Shown here piece after piece: positions 1-9,234 of a stretch of DNA of 31,354 nucleotides (its first letter is position 1; the number at the start of each line of letters is the position of its first letter). The translations under genes were made by a program, and so were the position numbers. The stretch is taken from contig BFEA01000195.1 in assembly GCA_003427395.1 (NCBI GenBank), positions 2,211,336-2,242,689 on the forward strand, read 5' to 3'. The notes under the pieces are model-generated. The model saw only the letters and a program-made list of their open reading frames with translations. It was not told the DNA's origin and made no database searches. The stretch is from Chara braunii. Taxonomy: Eukaryota > Streptophyta > Charophyceae > Charales > Characeae.

Positions 1-71
1 GTACGACCATCGTTCGTACGCCCGTCCGTCCGTACGGGCCGTACGGAGACCCCCCGTACAACGTACGGGGG
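1..71. repeat. GTACG-rich palindromic edge sequence
   Basis: The first 71 bases are dominated by the self-complementary tetramer GTAC within GTACG and CGTACGG words. A near-perfect hairpin is visible at 51-71: CCCCCGTAC, a three-base AAC spacer, then GTACGGGGG. The opposite edge of the window (31250-31327) has the same flavour. It could be part of a satellite or of a mobile-element end; no gene is visible here. Confidence 0.6.
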
Positions 72-425
72 ACGACACATGTTTTCAAACTGTGCTCCCC
101 CCTCTTAATTATGTCGAAGTGTCATGTTCGGCTATTGCCCTCGTTGGTTTTCGGATTGGATGCCATGAAATGTGGTGCCATGTCCGTAGCCCTCTATGCA
201 ACAGCCGCTGCCTGGCGGAAAGTGATGTGAGCGACGCCGACCAACGCTGCAATCTACCTTGTCCTGCATGGCATCTTGTGTCTCGGATCCATCCGAAGTT
301 GCAGGCCGCTCAAGCTTGTTCCTTCTCGTCACCGAATAAGTCGTTTGTTTCCATCGTCCCATGCTAGAAGAATCTCCTCTTTCCCTCAACACGCTTTATA
401 TGCACCGATGATCAGCACCTGCAGA
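72..425. other. No supported gene; contains one dispersed palindrome
   Basis: Short open frames exist on both strands but none shows a recognisable domain or a paralogue elsewhere in the window. The only clear structure is the near-palindrome TCGGATCCATCCGA at 283-296, the first of about nine related sites in the left part of the window. Confidence 0.4.
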
Positions 426-1060
426 GAACACAACAACACTTCCCGATTGGAACATCATGGGGTCATTGCGGTGTCGACTCCCACATGATGATTACAGTGA
501 ACAGCGGCATGATGGCAGGTTCGCCTCTACCATGTGGGTCTAACGGTGGATTGCGTAAAATCTGCTCTCAAAGATCCACACCGCAGAGGGGGGCCAGCAA
601 TCAACCACTGCTTGCTTGTAAAACATCATATGATGTGTCGATACAGCCGACATTCAGAACTGATCGGTGAGCATCTGGTGCTACCCCAATAAGTTCATCA
701 TGCGGCCTCGATATTCCCCCGCGATTGCTCATTTTGGGGTTCTCGCGTCATGGACTCCCTCATGATGACTACAGTAAATAGCGGCAGGGTAGCAGGTCCC
801 CTTCTCCGATATGGATCTCATGATGGAGTGTGAAACTCTGCTCTCAAAGATCCAGACCGGGAAAGGGGGCCAACAATCAACCACTGCTTGATCGTAAGGC
901 ATCATATGATCTGTCCATTTCATCGACATTCAGAACTGTTTGGTGAGCATCTGGTGCTAAGCGAACAATTTCCGAACACGACCGCGAGGTTCCCTAAAAG
1001 TGTTTTTGTCACTCGACAGCGCAGACCGCCGACTGTTTGACACTGAGGGAAGGTTGTCAA
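426..1060 (+). repeat. Tandem repeat array R, plus orientation (about 272-bp unit)
   Basis: Two units are visible, one beginning near 480 (CCCACATGATGATTACAGTG) and one near 756 (CCTCATGATGACTACAGT). Each runs through AGATCCA, CATCATATGAT and CATTCAGAACTG to GAGCATCTGGTGCTA. The block starting AACACTTCCCGATTGGAACAT marks the left side. The same units, with the same flanking block, occur on the opposite strand at 19155-19790. The open frames across it are translations of the repeat, since they recur in parallel in every copy and match nothing I know. Confidence 0.75.
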
Positions 1061-1236
1061 TTTCTTACAAGGCGGAAGACTCGTGATCACTTCCGTCGTC
1101 TGTATGCATGCTGATGCTGCTGGCATTGCATACTTGACGTAATGGTGGTGTGCGCTGCATTTGTCTAAATCTCACGGGATTTAAGTGTCTCGGATGCATT
1201 CGACATAAGAACCTACGACGATGCGGACTTGCCAAT

Positions 1237-1530
1237 ATTTACCTGCATCATTGTGTCGGATTCATCCGACTCTAAAATCGATTACATATTTGCGCACCCG
1301 CCATTTCTACACGAAACATGTCTAATCGGTGTCAGGCAAGGCTTGTCGTCCGGTTCAAGGCTGGCTGTGCACGTCAAATGTCAAGTCCGACATTTACCTG
1401 CGTCGTTGTGTCAGATTCATCCGACTCTAAAATATGTTACATACTTGCGCACCCACCATTTCTACACGATACATGTATAATTGGTGCGGGTCAAGGCTTG
1501 TCGTCCGGTTCAAGGTTGGCTATGCACTGT
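1237..1530 (+). repeat. 155-bp tandem duplication
   Basis: A unit beginning ATTTACCTGC at 1237 is repeated at 1392, a shift of 155 bp. Both copies contain the palindromic block GGATTCATCCGACTCTAAAA (AGATTCATCCGAC in the second), the block ACCATTTCTACACG or its near match, and GGCTTGTCGTCCGGTTCAAG. The second copy ends near 1530. From 1531 to 2035 I see no supported gene, though this stretch could be the leader of the transposase-like gene that follows. Confidence 0.8.
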
Positions 1531-2035
1531 CTTTTTGTTTCGTTGCGCTGCCCTGTATCGTGCTCCCCAACTAGCCGACGCATCTCTGTCGCTTTTTCAT
1601 TGCCAAAGTTCAACAACTGTCTCGGCTATGATTTAGGTCAACGTCTGTTGTTCTGCTCGCAGGGAAAAGTCGAATGCTTCTCAACACATGCTTCACGAGT
1701 GTGTTACGACGACGGTCGATTAAGACTTCCCTCCCACGCTAGATTGCCTTCCGTTACGTTTTCGGCAGGAATTGGCTGGGAAGGGATTGGTTATGGGCGT
1801 TGGAGTTCCGAGCAGTGCCGATAGTACTTCTTCTCGACTTTAGCGATATGCTTCCTCTGGAAAACGGTCACGTGACTCAAACACTCAGCATCTGTGGAAG
1901 AGAACACAGTTGTCCATCTCCACCGCGCATTCGTACATCTGTTGTGACGTGCTCGAAGACCACATAAACACTGGAAGCGGGGGCCTGTTTCTTAGTGTCG
2001 ATTGTACATCCCGAGTCTCTTCAGCATGTTCTGAA

Positions 2036-4632
2036 ATGACCGACGTTGGGATGCCGAGCTCCATACCCGAGGAGAATCTCAGTGACTGTAGTTATAGTGG
2101 GACAGAGTACGTGTATAGTGCGAACAACTGCACTACTGCTGGTTCATCCTTGGGAGTTGTCGATGGGGGTGATAGGGTTTCCTCGTCTACCCCTCCGCAG
2201 TGCCAGGAGAGTCAAGGACCGTCCACGGATGAAATCACTGAGTACTGCTATTCACGAGATAGTCAGAGCTCGCGCTGTCTCTCCGAAGAGGACCGCCACA
2301 TACGGTACATTTTGTCGGCGCCTATGCCCGGTGAAAGAAGACCCTATTCTATGACAAACAGAGAACCGGCCAAAAAGACAGCATCGGCGAGCTATGGGCA
2401 AACTCAGGATGCAGTCACTTCAGGCGGTGCAAGGGATGCTCTGTTGTAGGCGGATGTGTTGCGCTGAACTGACAACCGAAGATGTCAGGCTGGTGCGGGA
2501 GGCATTCTACTCGAAAAGTTTCACGGAAAGGACGAAGTGGTGGTTGCAAACCATACATGACTTCACGGTTATGGAAGGTGGTGTTGAGCGGGTCAGGCCT
2601 GTAGCTTGCAAACGGAAGATGTGCGTGCAGGCATACTGTAACATTCTCGACATTTGTCGTAACACCTTCTATGTCTACAATAGGATGTACGATAATGGTG
2701 CTGTCGTTAGGGAGCATGGGCACTCGGGCTTGTCTAAAACATCCGAAAAAGTTGTCACGATGCTTGCACTGTTGAAACGATTCATCGACGACACGCCAAT
2801 AGTATGCCGAATGACCTGGTCTGGAAAGACGAAGTTTGTCATCCTCGCCGTAGGATTCCTGCGACATTCACAAAATGAGCAATTTACGAATCATTGCGCT
2901 TTGATCTTTTGATGTGCCACTCGGAAGTTGTGTCGGAGTTGACTTTCTACGCTATGTGGAGTAAGCACTTCTGGCACGTGAATCTAACTATGTCCAACAC
3001 ATTCGCGAAGTACGCAAAATGTATATTCTACAAGCAGTGCATCGCTAAGTCGAAGTACGAGAGGGACCGTGAGAAATCCAAAGATACGATGCGGAAACAT
3101 CAAGAGCTGCAAGTCAACCACAGGCTAGACTATAGCCCCTGCAAAATGGATTTCATCTTGCGGCAGTCCAAGTGTCTGTGCATCATTATCGATGGCATGG
3201 ATCAAAAGAAAACTACCATACCACTTATAGGACAGGCTAACCACTCGAAGGACATGCACCACGAGAGGATGATGAAGACTGGTCTCACGGCCGTTCTGGT
3301 CAATGGCCGCGATCCGTCTATATATGTTTACACATATTTTCATTACTACACACACGGCCCCAGCAGTACGGCGACGTGTTTAATGCGGATTCTTACAGAG
3401 ATTCAATCCAGTGGGAAAACTCTACCGTCGTTTCTTCGTATTCAAGCTGACAACTGCTTCAAAGAAAACAAGAATAGATTCATCTGCGCATTGGCATCAC
3501 TTCTTGTGAAATTCGAAATTTTTAAGGAAATAGAAATTGGGTTTATGATAGTTGGACACACGCACACAGACGCCGATGCCACGTTTAGTGTTTTCTCCAA
3601 GAAACTCAAAGACAATAATGCGTACACAATGGATGAGTTGTTCCTTTTGCTAGAGCAGTATCATAAGACTCCTTCGCGGTGTATTTTTCTTGATAGGATA
3701 GCAGACTGGAGAAGTCTTATTTACCCGCATGTTTCAAAGTGCATGACAGGGATTTCGAAGCCTCATTTGCTAAAATTCTACATGATAGGTGATAATCCTG
3801 CCATGTCCTATAAAGAGTATTGCACAGACGCTAAGTGGTTGCCCGAGGATGGTCCTCTTTACTGGTTCAAAGAAACAGACAATTGTGGTTACGCTGGTCC
3901 ACAGCAACCTTTCAATCCTCTGCCGGTCAAACCGACGTTCCTCTACGATTACAAAAACGGTTTGGAGGGTGTGAAGAGGGTTTTGGAAGTCTATAAAAAA
4001 AAAGAGAAACTTGGATGACTTTCCGAGACGAAGAGGTGACTAGAATAGATAGGGTTTTTCGGTTTTTGGAAGATCACGTCAAACACGCGGGGGACATTAT
4101 CGACAACAGGGTGTCTTCGACACCCATTACCGATTTCTGGCCAAATACCACCCATGTCGTTAAGGACAGGAGTTCTTGCTCTGATTCAGATGCATCCGAA
4201 TTACGGAGAGAACCTTTGTTCATGAGTCTTCAGAGGGACAAGCCTAAGGCCAGCTTTGATCCTTTCGAAGATGTGCATGTCGACAGTTTTGTCATTATGC
4301 AACCATCAGACGAGGACATGGATCAAGGAGTGTCTTTTTGGGTTGGCCAGGTTCGCAGTGAAGTTGACAAGAACGAAGATTCGCCTTGTTACAACCAATT
4401 CAAAGTGGAGTACTAGGTTCCAATCGGAAAAGCGAGCACACTAAGAGAATTGTATGTCGACGCCTGGGGAAAAAAATGGAAAAGAACTCCAGGGCACGAT
4501 AAAGAGTATCAACATGTCACAACCGTTGCGTTTTTTTGGATGAGACAAACGAGGACGAATGTATGCAAGTCCTCCAGAAAGTTTACCACCGGTCTTGTGA
4601 TTCCTCTGAAAGAAAGAAAAAATGCATGCTAG
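2036..4632 (+). pseudogene. DUF7869-type transposase-like protein, copy 1 (broken)
   Basis: The gene resembles the large eukaryotic proteins with a DUF7869-type domain, which I take to be transposase-like with an RNase-H-like core. Seen in order: a Ser/Asp-rich N-terminus with the block PMPGERR (near 2330), a Cys-rich block LCCRRMCC (near 2440), then the core. The core has DGMDQKK (about 3190), IQADNCFKENK (about 3443) and GHTHTDADATFS (about 3554), the spaced acidic positions expected of a nuclease. Alignment to copy 2 (24392-27456, minus) exposes five breaks. These are a frame change between 2390 and 2430, a one-base shift at about 2791, TGA at 2876-2878, a shift in an A9 run at 3995-4003, and TAG at 4414-4416 where copy 2 has tryptophan. 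TAG at 4630-4632 may be the natural end, but the frame stays open to 4860. The first ATG in the N-terminal frame is 2036. The family call is from memory of motifs; catalytic assignment is inference. Confidence 0.75.
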
Positions 4633-4984
4633 AAAATGGCGTTGGCGCTAAAACACAAAGCGTTTCTGGAGAAGGGAGCGGGGAGGAGGCGACCTTATCG
4701 AGAATGTGATGGTTGTCGTTTTTTCGTGAGGAGAACGTATTGCCATGCTGGCCTGTGCACAACACGCTTCACTCCATGGAATACACCGCTTAATGATTTG
4801 TGCTCTCTGGGTTACGCGCTTCAAATCAACAAGAGTTCTTCATCAATTTTTGACAATTGAGCGTGGGGGCATTTTGGTCGTCGTAGCATGACCTCGGGCT
4901 ATCCTGACCTTGATGAAATACTTTTATTGTGACTTTTGTCTTTTGCAGTGTGCAGACTTTCCTCTTTTGATGTATTTCGAAAAC

Positions 4985-5398
4985 ATGGCTGAGAATTCGG
5001 GCTTCATTGAAATAAAAGGGTCTGAACAATTAACCATCATCACAAAGGGAGGAGCGTTTCCTTTTCAATATAAGAGAATCTTCAGGATCGTAGCGGGTGG
5101 ATGGACAATGTTTGTCATCATGGTGAGGTTTACAGATCTGAACATTTTCGACATGCGAATATATGAGCGTCTGGGAGAAAATTAGATGCAAGGAAATTTT
5201 ACAAAAGCTTATCTTAAAGTTTCAGAAGTTCTTTTCGCCCTGAGACGTGCTATGCTCGGAGTAGGGGGTGACATTGAGGGTTTCTCGTTTGCCATTACGG
5301 AGTTTGAAGGTTTGCCTCAACCTCCAATCCCAGCTTGCATGGTGAACGGTTCGACATGGGAACCGATAGTGAACGCTCTGCGAAGAGGCTTCTTCTGA
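4985..5398 (+). pseudogene. Family M small protein, copy M1 (one in-frame TAG)
   Basis: I do not recognise this family. The frame runs about 138 codons from ATG 4985 (ATG 4970 is an in-frame alternative), interrupted only by TAG at 5183-5185. The N-terminal half is beta-strand-like with FVIMVRFTDLNIFDMRIY. The C-terminal half has FTKAYL, then GFSFAITEFEGLPQPPIP and STWEPIVNALRRGFF. Paralogue M2 has TGG (GENW) exactly where M1 has TAG, so the stop is a G-to-A nonsense change. The possible 3' splice site TTTTGCAG at 4941-4948 lies just upstream. It follows the transposase-like copy 1 on the same strand by about 350 bp. No function can be assigned. Confidence 0.6.
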
Positions 5399-5644
5399 AG
5401 ACCTCAACTTTTTAAGATTTTTGGTGACCAGTCTTACGTTTCTAGAGTTTTGTGTCATTATGTCGGATTTGTGAACATTTTCGTAGTATAGGCATTTTCT
5501 GATTATTTTTATTTTTCACCACTTTGAGAGACGAGTCTCGACACTTCTCAAGTTTTGTGGTCGAATATTAGATTAGTTGAAATTTGCACATTGTAAAGTA
5601 TTAACGAAAGTCACGAGTGCCGACCCTAGTTCATGCTGGGTTGT

Positions 5645-5664
5645 GGTTCGGATGCATCCGAACC
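5645..5664. other. Perfect 20-bp palindrome at the M1/M2 homology breakpoint
   Basis: GGTTCGGATG is followed directly by its own reverse complement CATCCGAACC. It lies just upstream of the point (about 5690) where M2 stops matching M1, so it may mark an insertion or recombination junction. It is the longest of the TCGGAT-NN-ATCCGA sites in the window. Confidence 0.8.
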
Positions 5665-5673
5665 AGAGAATAA

Positions 5674-5934
5674 GGATACTGTTACGACAAGCAAATACAA
5701 GAGCGTCAAGGGGAAAACTGGATGTTGGGAGATTTTACAGCAGCTTATCTGCAAGCTGCAGATGTTCTTGTGTCCTTGAGACGTGTTGTTGTCATGGCTG
5801 GGGGAGACGTTCAAGGGTTCTCGGTTTCTATTACGGGGTTCGAGGGTCTGCCTCAACCTCCTATCCCGTTTTGCATAGTGGACGATTCAACATGGGAAAC
5901 GCTAGTGAACGCTTTGCGAAGAGGTTTCTTTTGA
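5674..5934 (+). pseudogene. Family M small protein, copy M2 (N-terminally truncated)
   Basis: An open frame of 86 codons follows a TAA and matches M1 from about residue 62 onward: ERQGENW, FTAAYLQAADVL, GFSVSITGFEGLPQPPIP and STWETLVNALRRGFF. It retains the tryptophan that is a stop in M1. ATG 5722 is the first methionine, but homology extends 5' of it, so this is a remnant whose first half is lost or displaced. Conservation of the PPIP/STW block while surrounding bases differ suggests the frame was once selected. The function is unknown. Confidence 0.55.
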
Positions 5935-6589
5935 AAATTTCAAGTTTGGGGCACTTTGGTAATGAGTCTTACGTTTTTAGAGTTTCGTCAGGATGTCGGA
6001 TTTGTGAATATTTTTGAAGTGTAGGCTTTTTCAGAGATAAATCTCGACATTTCCAAAGTTTTGTGTTCGAATGTCCGATTAGTTGAAATTTTCACACCGT
6101 AAAATACTGAGGGTTTCTGATTCATCCTGCGTCCTCGTCTTGCAAACTGTTTGGTTGTGTAGAACGTGGGACTCAGTTTTGCGAGGTTTAGTTCACATTT
6201 CATGGCGTAGTGGGTGTTCTTGATTTGGATAGCCTTGCCAACTCTTTGGTTAATGAAAACTTTTGAGGTAACTGTTACGAATTCACAATATTAGGACGAG
6301 ATAACTGTTATCAGTTTTTACGGCGTACTTCTCATTTGTCTCGAGAATGGTTGTGTGGCTGCTTATGTAGGCTGGGTGTCCCGCTCTGTTTTTTATTTGT
6401 CTTCGCTTTTCAATCTAGTTTTCATGAGTCGTCAATTGTCTTCAAAATCCAGTGAGATTCTTCAAAATAATTATAAGGTCCTTGGTCACTTCAGCATCTG
6501 ATAATCTGTACACAGTTTGATTCAGATGTATCCTACGCATTCGTTTGAGTCTTCTCCAATGCCCAATCCTCATATGATAACGTCTCTTC

Positions 6590-6930
6590 ATAATATGCTC
6601 CCCACCACTTCACTTCGTACGATGCCCGTTTGTTTTGAGAAATGTTTGGTAAAGTGATAATGTACATGCATCCGCCATGTAGTTGAAATTTAAGACTGAT
6701 GGTTACTACAGTTCTTAAGGGGTTCCGAAGGGTACACTTTTATTTGTTTACATACATCATTTGATCTCGGTGAGGACAGTGGCGGAGTGGTGGGCAGCAT
6801 TGGGTAGGCATGTTACAAGTTCATGGTTGCGAGGTCGAAACCAGCAAGCGGCAAATGATAACATCTCTACATAATGTTGCCCACCACTTCACTCCGTCTG
6901 ACTCCCTTTTGTTTCAAGAAATGTCTAGTA
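6590..6930. repeat. Short dispersed repeat, two direct copies about 260 bp apart
   Basis: A block at 6577-6658 (ATGATAACGTCTCTTCATAA, CCCACCACTTCACT, TTTGTTT, AGAAATGT, GGTAAAGTGATAAT) is repeated at 6856-6940 with the same order of sub-blocks. The second copy forms part of a foldback structure described separately. Confidence 0.6.
6781..6903. mobile_element. Candidate foldback or tRNA-derived short element
   Basis: GCGGAGTGGTGGGCAGCATT near 6782-6801 is nearly the reverse complement of AATGTTGCCCACCACTTCACTCCG near 6876-6899, apart from a three-base insertion, so the segment can fold with a loop of about 75 bases. The left arm also looks like a tRNA A box (TGGCGGAGTGG), and GAGGTCGAAACC about 42 bases further on resembles a B box one base short. 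It could be a decayed tRNA-derived SINE or a foldback element; no poly-A tail or target duplication is visible. Confidence 0.3.
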
Positions 6931-7775
6931 AGCTATAATTGTTCTTGGAATGATAACATATTGGTTAATTTTCCCTCGGAGGGTGATCCAGGCTATGATC
7001 ATAAGTTCAACCTTTTGATTGAGTGAAGGATATTTAATTACAATAAAACTTGTCAACTTGTGTACTATGAATATCGAAACATGTGATTCGGATGTATCCT
7101 ACTCATCCTACTTGTATTCAATGAAACTTCAAAAATGAGTTATTCGTATCACTCCTATGCACCCTTTAAAGCCTCAACGAAGACATTTTTCGGGTCACTC
7201 ATATGTGTCCCTCACAAGGGGAAACCTTCGATAAGCTACGTTCATACTGACTGTCTGAATGTGTGCCAGTGTAGTAAGGATGTATCCGACTTTAGTAATT
7301 GGACTTTTCGTCTTGAAACAAATGAAATGTGTTGAGGATTTATCCGTTGAACAGAGACTCTTAGCGTTGTGTATTAATGTATAATGAGCATCTTCTTTCG
7401 CCAGCCTTGTATACCTTTCGAGTTTCTCGAACGACAAAAGTACTATTTAGAAAATAATGTACTATTTTAATGAATAACATGTTGTACTTTGCATACATCG
7501 ATTATGTCAGTCTGATTTTGAGAACTGTGACAAAATAATCCACATGAGCAATCATCAGGTGAGAATAATGCAAGAAGCAAGACCGACTAACTCGAACAAT
7601 GACAGGATCAAATTAATGAGGGAAGAATGAGAACTCATAATAATCTCAGGGAGTACATATGGAAAAGAGCATGGACGGCACCAGTCAAGAGTCCTCACTC
7701 ATCGCTCTGAACTTCACTTTTTATCTGTCACTTTGTTGCCTGTCGTTTGGGCTTCTTGCCAGGCCTTCGTACTCT
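6931..7775. other. No supported gene
   Basis: This stretch is AT-richer. It holds two degenerate TCGGAT-type palindromes (7088-7099 and around 7278) and several short frames without paralogues. I see no promoter, RNA gene or domain that I can defend. Confidence 0.4.
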
Positions 7776-8381
7776 CTAAGGTTGTGGCTTCTGAGTGTAA
7801 AGCCACTTGAAGCCTGCAAGCTCTATGCACTTCCATCCAAGTTCCATGATATGGAAGTCAACCATGGCACAAAACTCCTCCCATAGAGTGGGGAGATATG
7901 GCTGAGAGAAAATGCCCCTCCTGAGATGCAGAAACTCAGAAGGCTCGGTCACTGCCTCATAGTCGATCACTGCAGGTGATATGTACCTCTTTGCCAAGTC
8001 CACCAGTCCACCCCAATAAGAGTCATCAGTAAGATAGTAAGGGACCGGAGGTTTCGGATAGTCAGTGAAAAACTTAGGACCAAAGCTATAGACTAACTTT
8101 GTGTTCCCCTGGAGTCTCTCAGCTTTCCACTGCACATACCCGGCTGCTGCTGCCCACACTGCATCAAAATGAGGGTTAGTCTCGTTCCCCTTTCTCAGGA
8201 AGATCCGTAGGTCGCTGACTGTACCTTAAGCGAACTCATTGAGAGCGATGAAGATGGACAGGTCTTCACGCTTGAACCCATCAACCCTGACGTACTTGTA
8301 GGTGAAACTCTCTTTGACTGCGATCAGATTAAGGCTGTCAAGGACCGAGTGGTCAACCGTGATGGGATTGATTTCTCTCAT
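7776..8381 (-). pseudogene. Family M protein, copy M3 (one in-frame TAA)
   Basis: From ATG 8381 the frame runs about 200 codons with one interruption, TAA at 8226-8228; the frame is the same on both sides. It is the longest family-M member and defines the full domain. The N-terminal part carries ESFTYKYVRVDGF and LSIFIALNEF. After the stop come SDLRIFLRKGNE, HFDAVWAAAAGYV, LVYSFGPKFFTDYPKPPVPYY and DDSYWGGLVDLAKRYI. These correspond to RIYERLGEN, FTKAYL, FSFAITEFEGLPQPPIP and STWEPIVNALRRGFF of M1. A Lys/Trp/Glu-rich tail of about 70 residues is unique to this copy. It is alone on the minus strand in the left part. An exon-like frame upstream on the same strand (8937-9234) could belong to it. 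The function is unknown. Confidence 0.6.
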
Positions 8382-8579
8382 GTGCTTGGATAAATAGTCA
8401 CTCCCTGATCGAGAGAGAAGACTGTTTTTTATTGACAGGCGTCCGCTGAACAAACGTCAGTTACTAATGGACTGAAGGGTCCCCAGACACTTGCTTAGGT
8501 GCTGCTTGAGTGCCTTTCGGGTGTTGTTCCTGAACGTTGTTTATGAATACTGTTTTCTAAATGTTGCTTCTTAATGCTG

Positions 8580-8810
8580 ATTAGGAGACTGAATGATTGC
8601 TGACAAGAAAACTGAGTAGCTGCTGATCAGAAAACTGTTCAACTACTGATCAGACAACTTACCAACTACGGATAAAAAAACTGATTGCTTGCTGTTCTGG
8701 AAACTGATTGCTTGCTGTTCTGGAAACTAATTGCTTGTTGTTCTGGAAACTGATTGCTTGCTGTTCTGGAAACTGATTGCTTGCTGTTCTGGAAACTGAT
8801 TGTTGATTGG
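8580..8810. repeat. 23-bp tandem repeat, five good units plus diverged ones
   Basis: Five units of CTGATTGCTTGCTGTTCTGG plus AAA (23 bp) run from 8681 to 8795, the third with two substitutions. Diverged relatives with CTGATCAGAAAACTG precede them from about 8580. The array lies between M3 and the exon-like frame at 8937-9234 and does not keep a reading frame. Confidence 0.9.
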
Positions 8811-8936
8811 ATGTCTAGTGCTGATTGAAGTCCCCTGAGTGAACCCGGTTATTGTAAATCCCTGAACCGTAGACTCACGGGCCGTCGTGCTGCAAAACAA
8901 AGCAGCGGAACTACTGAAGTGCTCGTCATTCAGATG

Positions 8937-9234
8937 TCAACTGGGCGAGGAGCTGGTACTATGCAGTCTACCATCGTGCCTGTAGAAATAAATTACATAT
9001 TTGATGTATTTTTCCTCTTTCACCATCCGAACTGGGTGTTCACGTTGGGTTTCCCTAAAAGACTTCATAATCTGGTATGCCTCTTCTTCCCATCCTTCTC
9101 TCTTATTCCTGTTTGACCTACACTTTACAATCAGAACCTCCCCTTCTTTCATGATCCCTTTTGTCGTACTTTGAGATTCGAGCCACGGCTTGATTAACTC
9201 ACAGATAAAAATAAGACTTTCATGTACAGAGTGT
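8937..9234 (-). CDS. Exon-like coding fragment, unrecognised
   Basis: An open frame of about 99 codons on the minus strand begins just after a TAG near 9235. Its composition is protein-like: ICELIKPWLESQ, MKEGEVLIVKCRS, EEEAYQIMKSF, REHPVRMVKEEKY and IKYVIYFYRHDG. The first ATG is at 9152, but the frame is open upstream, which fits an internal exon. It is oriented like M3 and lies about 550 bp upstream of it, so it may be an upstream exon of that gene. No domain is recognised. It could be chance, since composition is the only evidence. Confidence 0.35.

Larger units (their letters stand above)
5180..6115 (+). repeat. Tandem segmental duplication carrying M1 and M2 3' halves
   Basis: The segment from about 5180 to 5600 (end of M1 plus its 3' flank) is repeated from about 5715 to 6110, a shift of 536 bp at the coding end. 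The non-coding flanks also match: both carry GAGTCTTACGTTT or its near match, TTTTGTG, TGTCGGATTTGTGAA and GATTAGTTGAAATTT. The 3' part of the second copy is about 35 bp shorter. This shows the duplication unit was genomic and not a retrocopy of the coding part alone. Confidence 0.75.

Noticed and set aside
6775-6850. Functional tRNA gene
   Set aside because: The B box is one base short and no acceptor stem or anticodon arm can be drawn.
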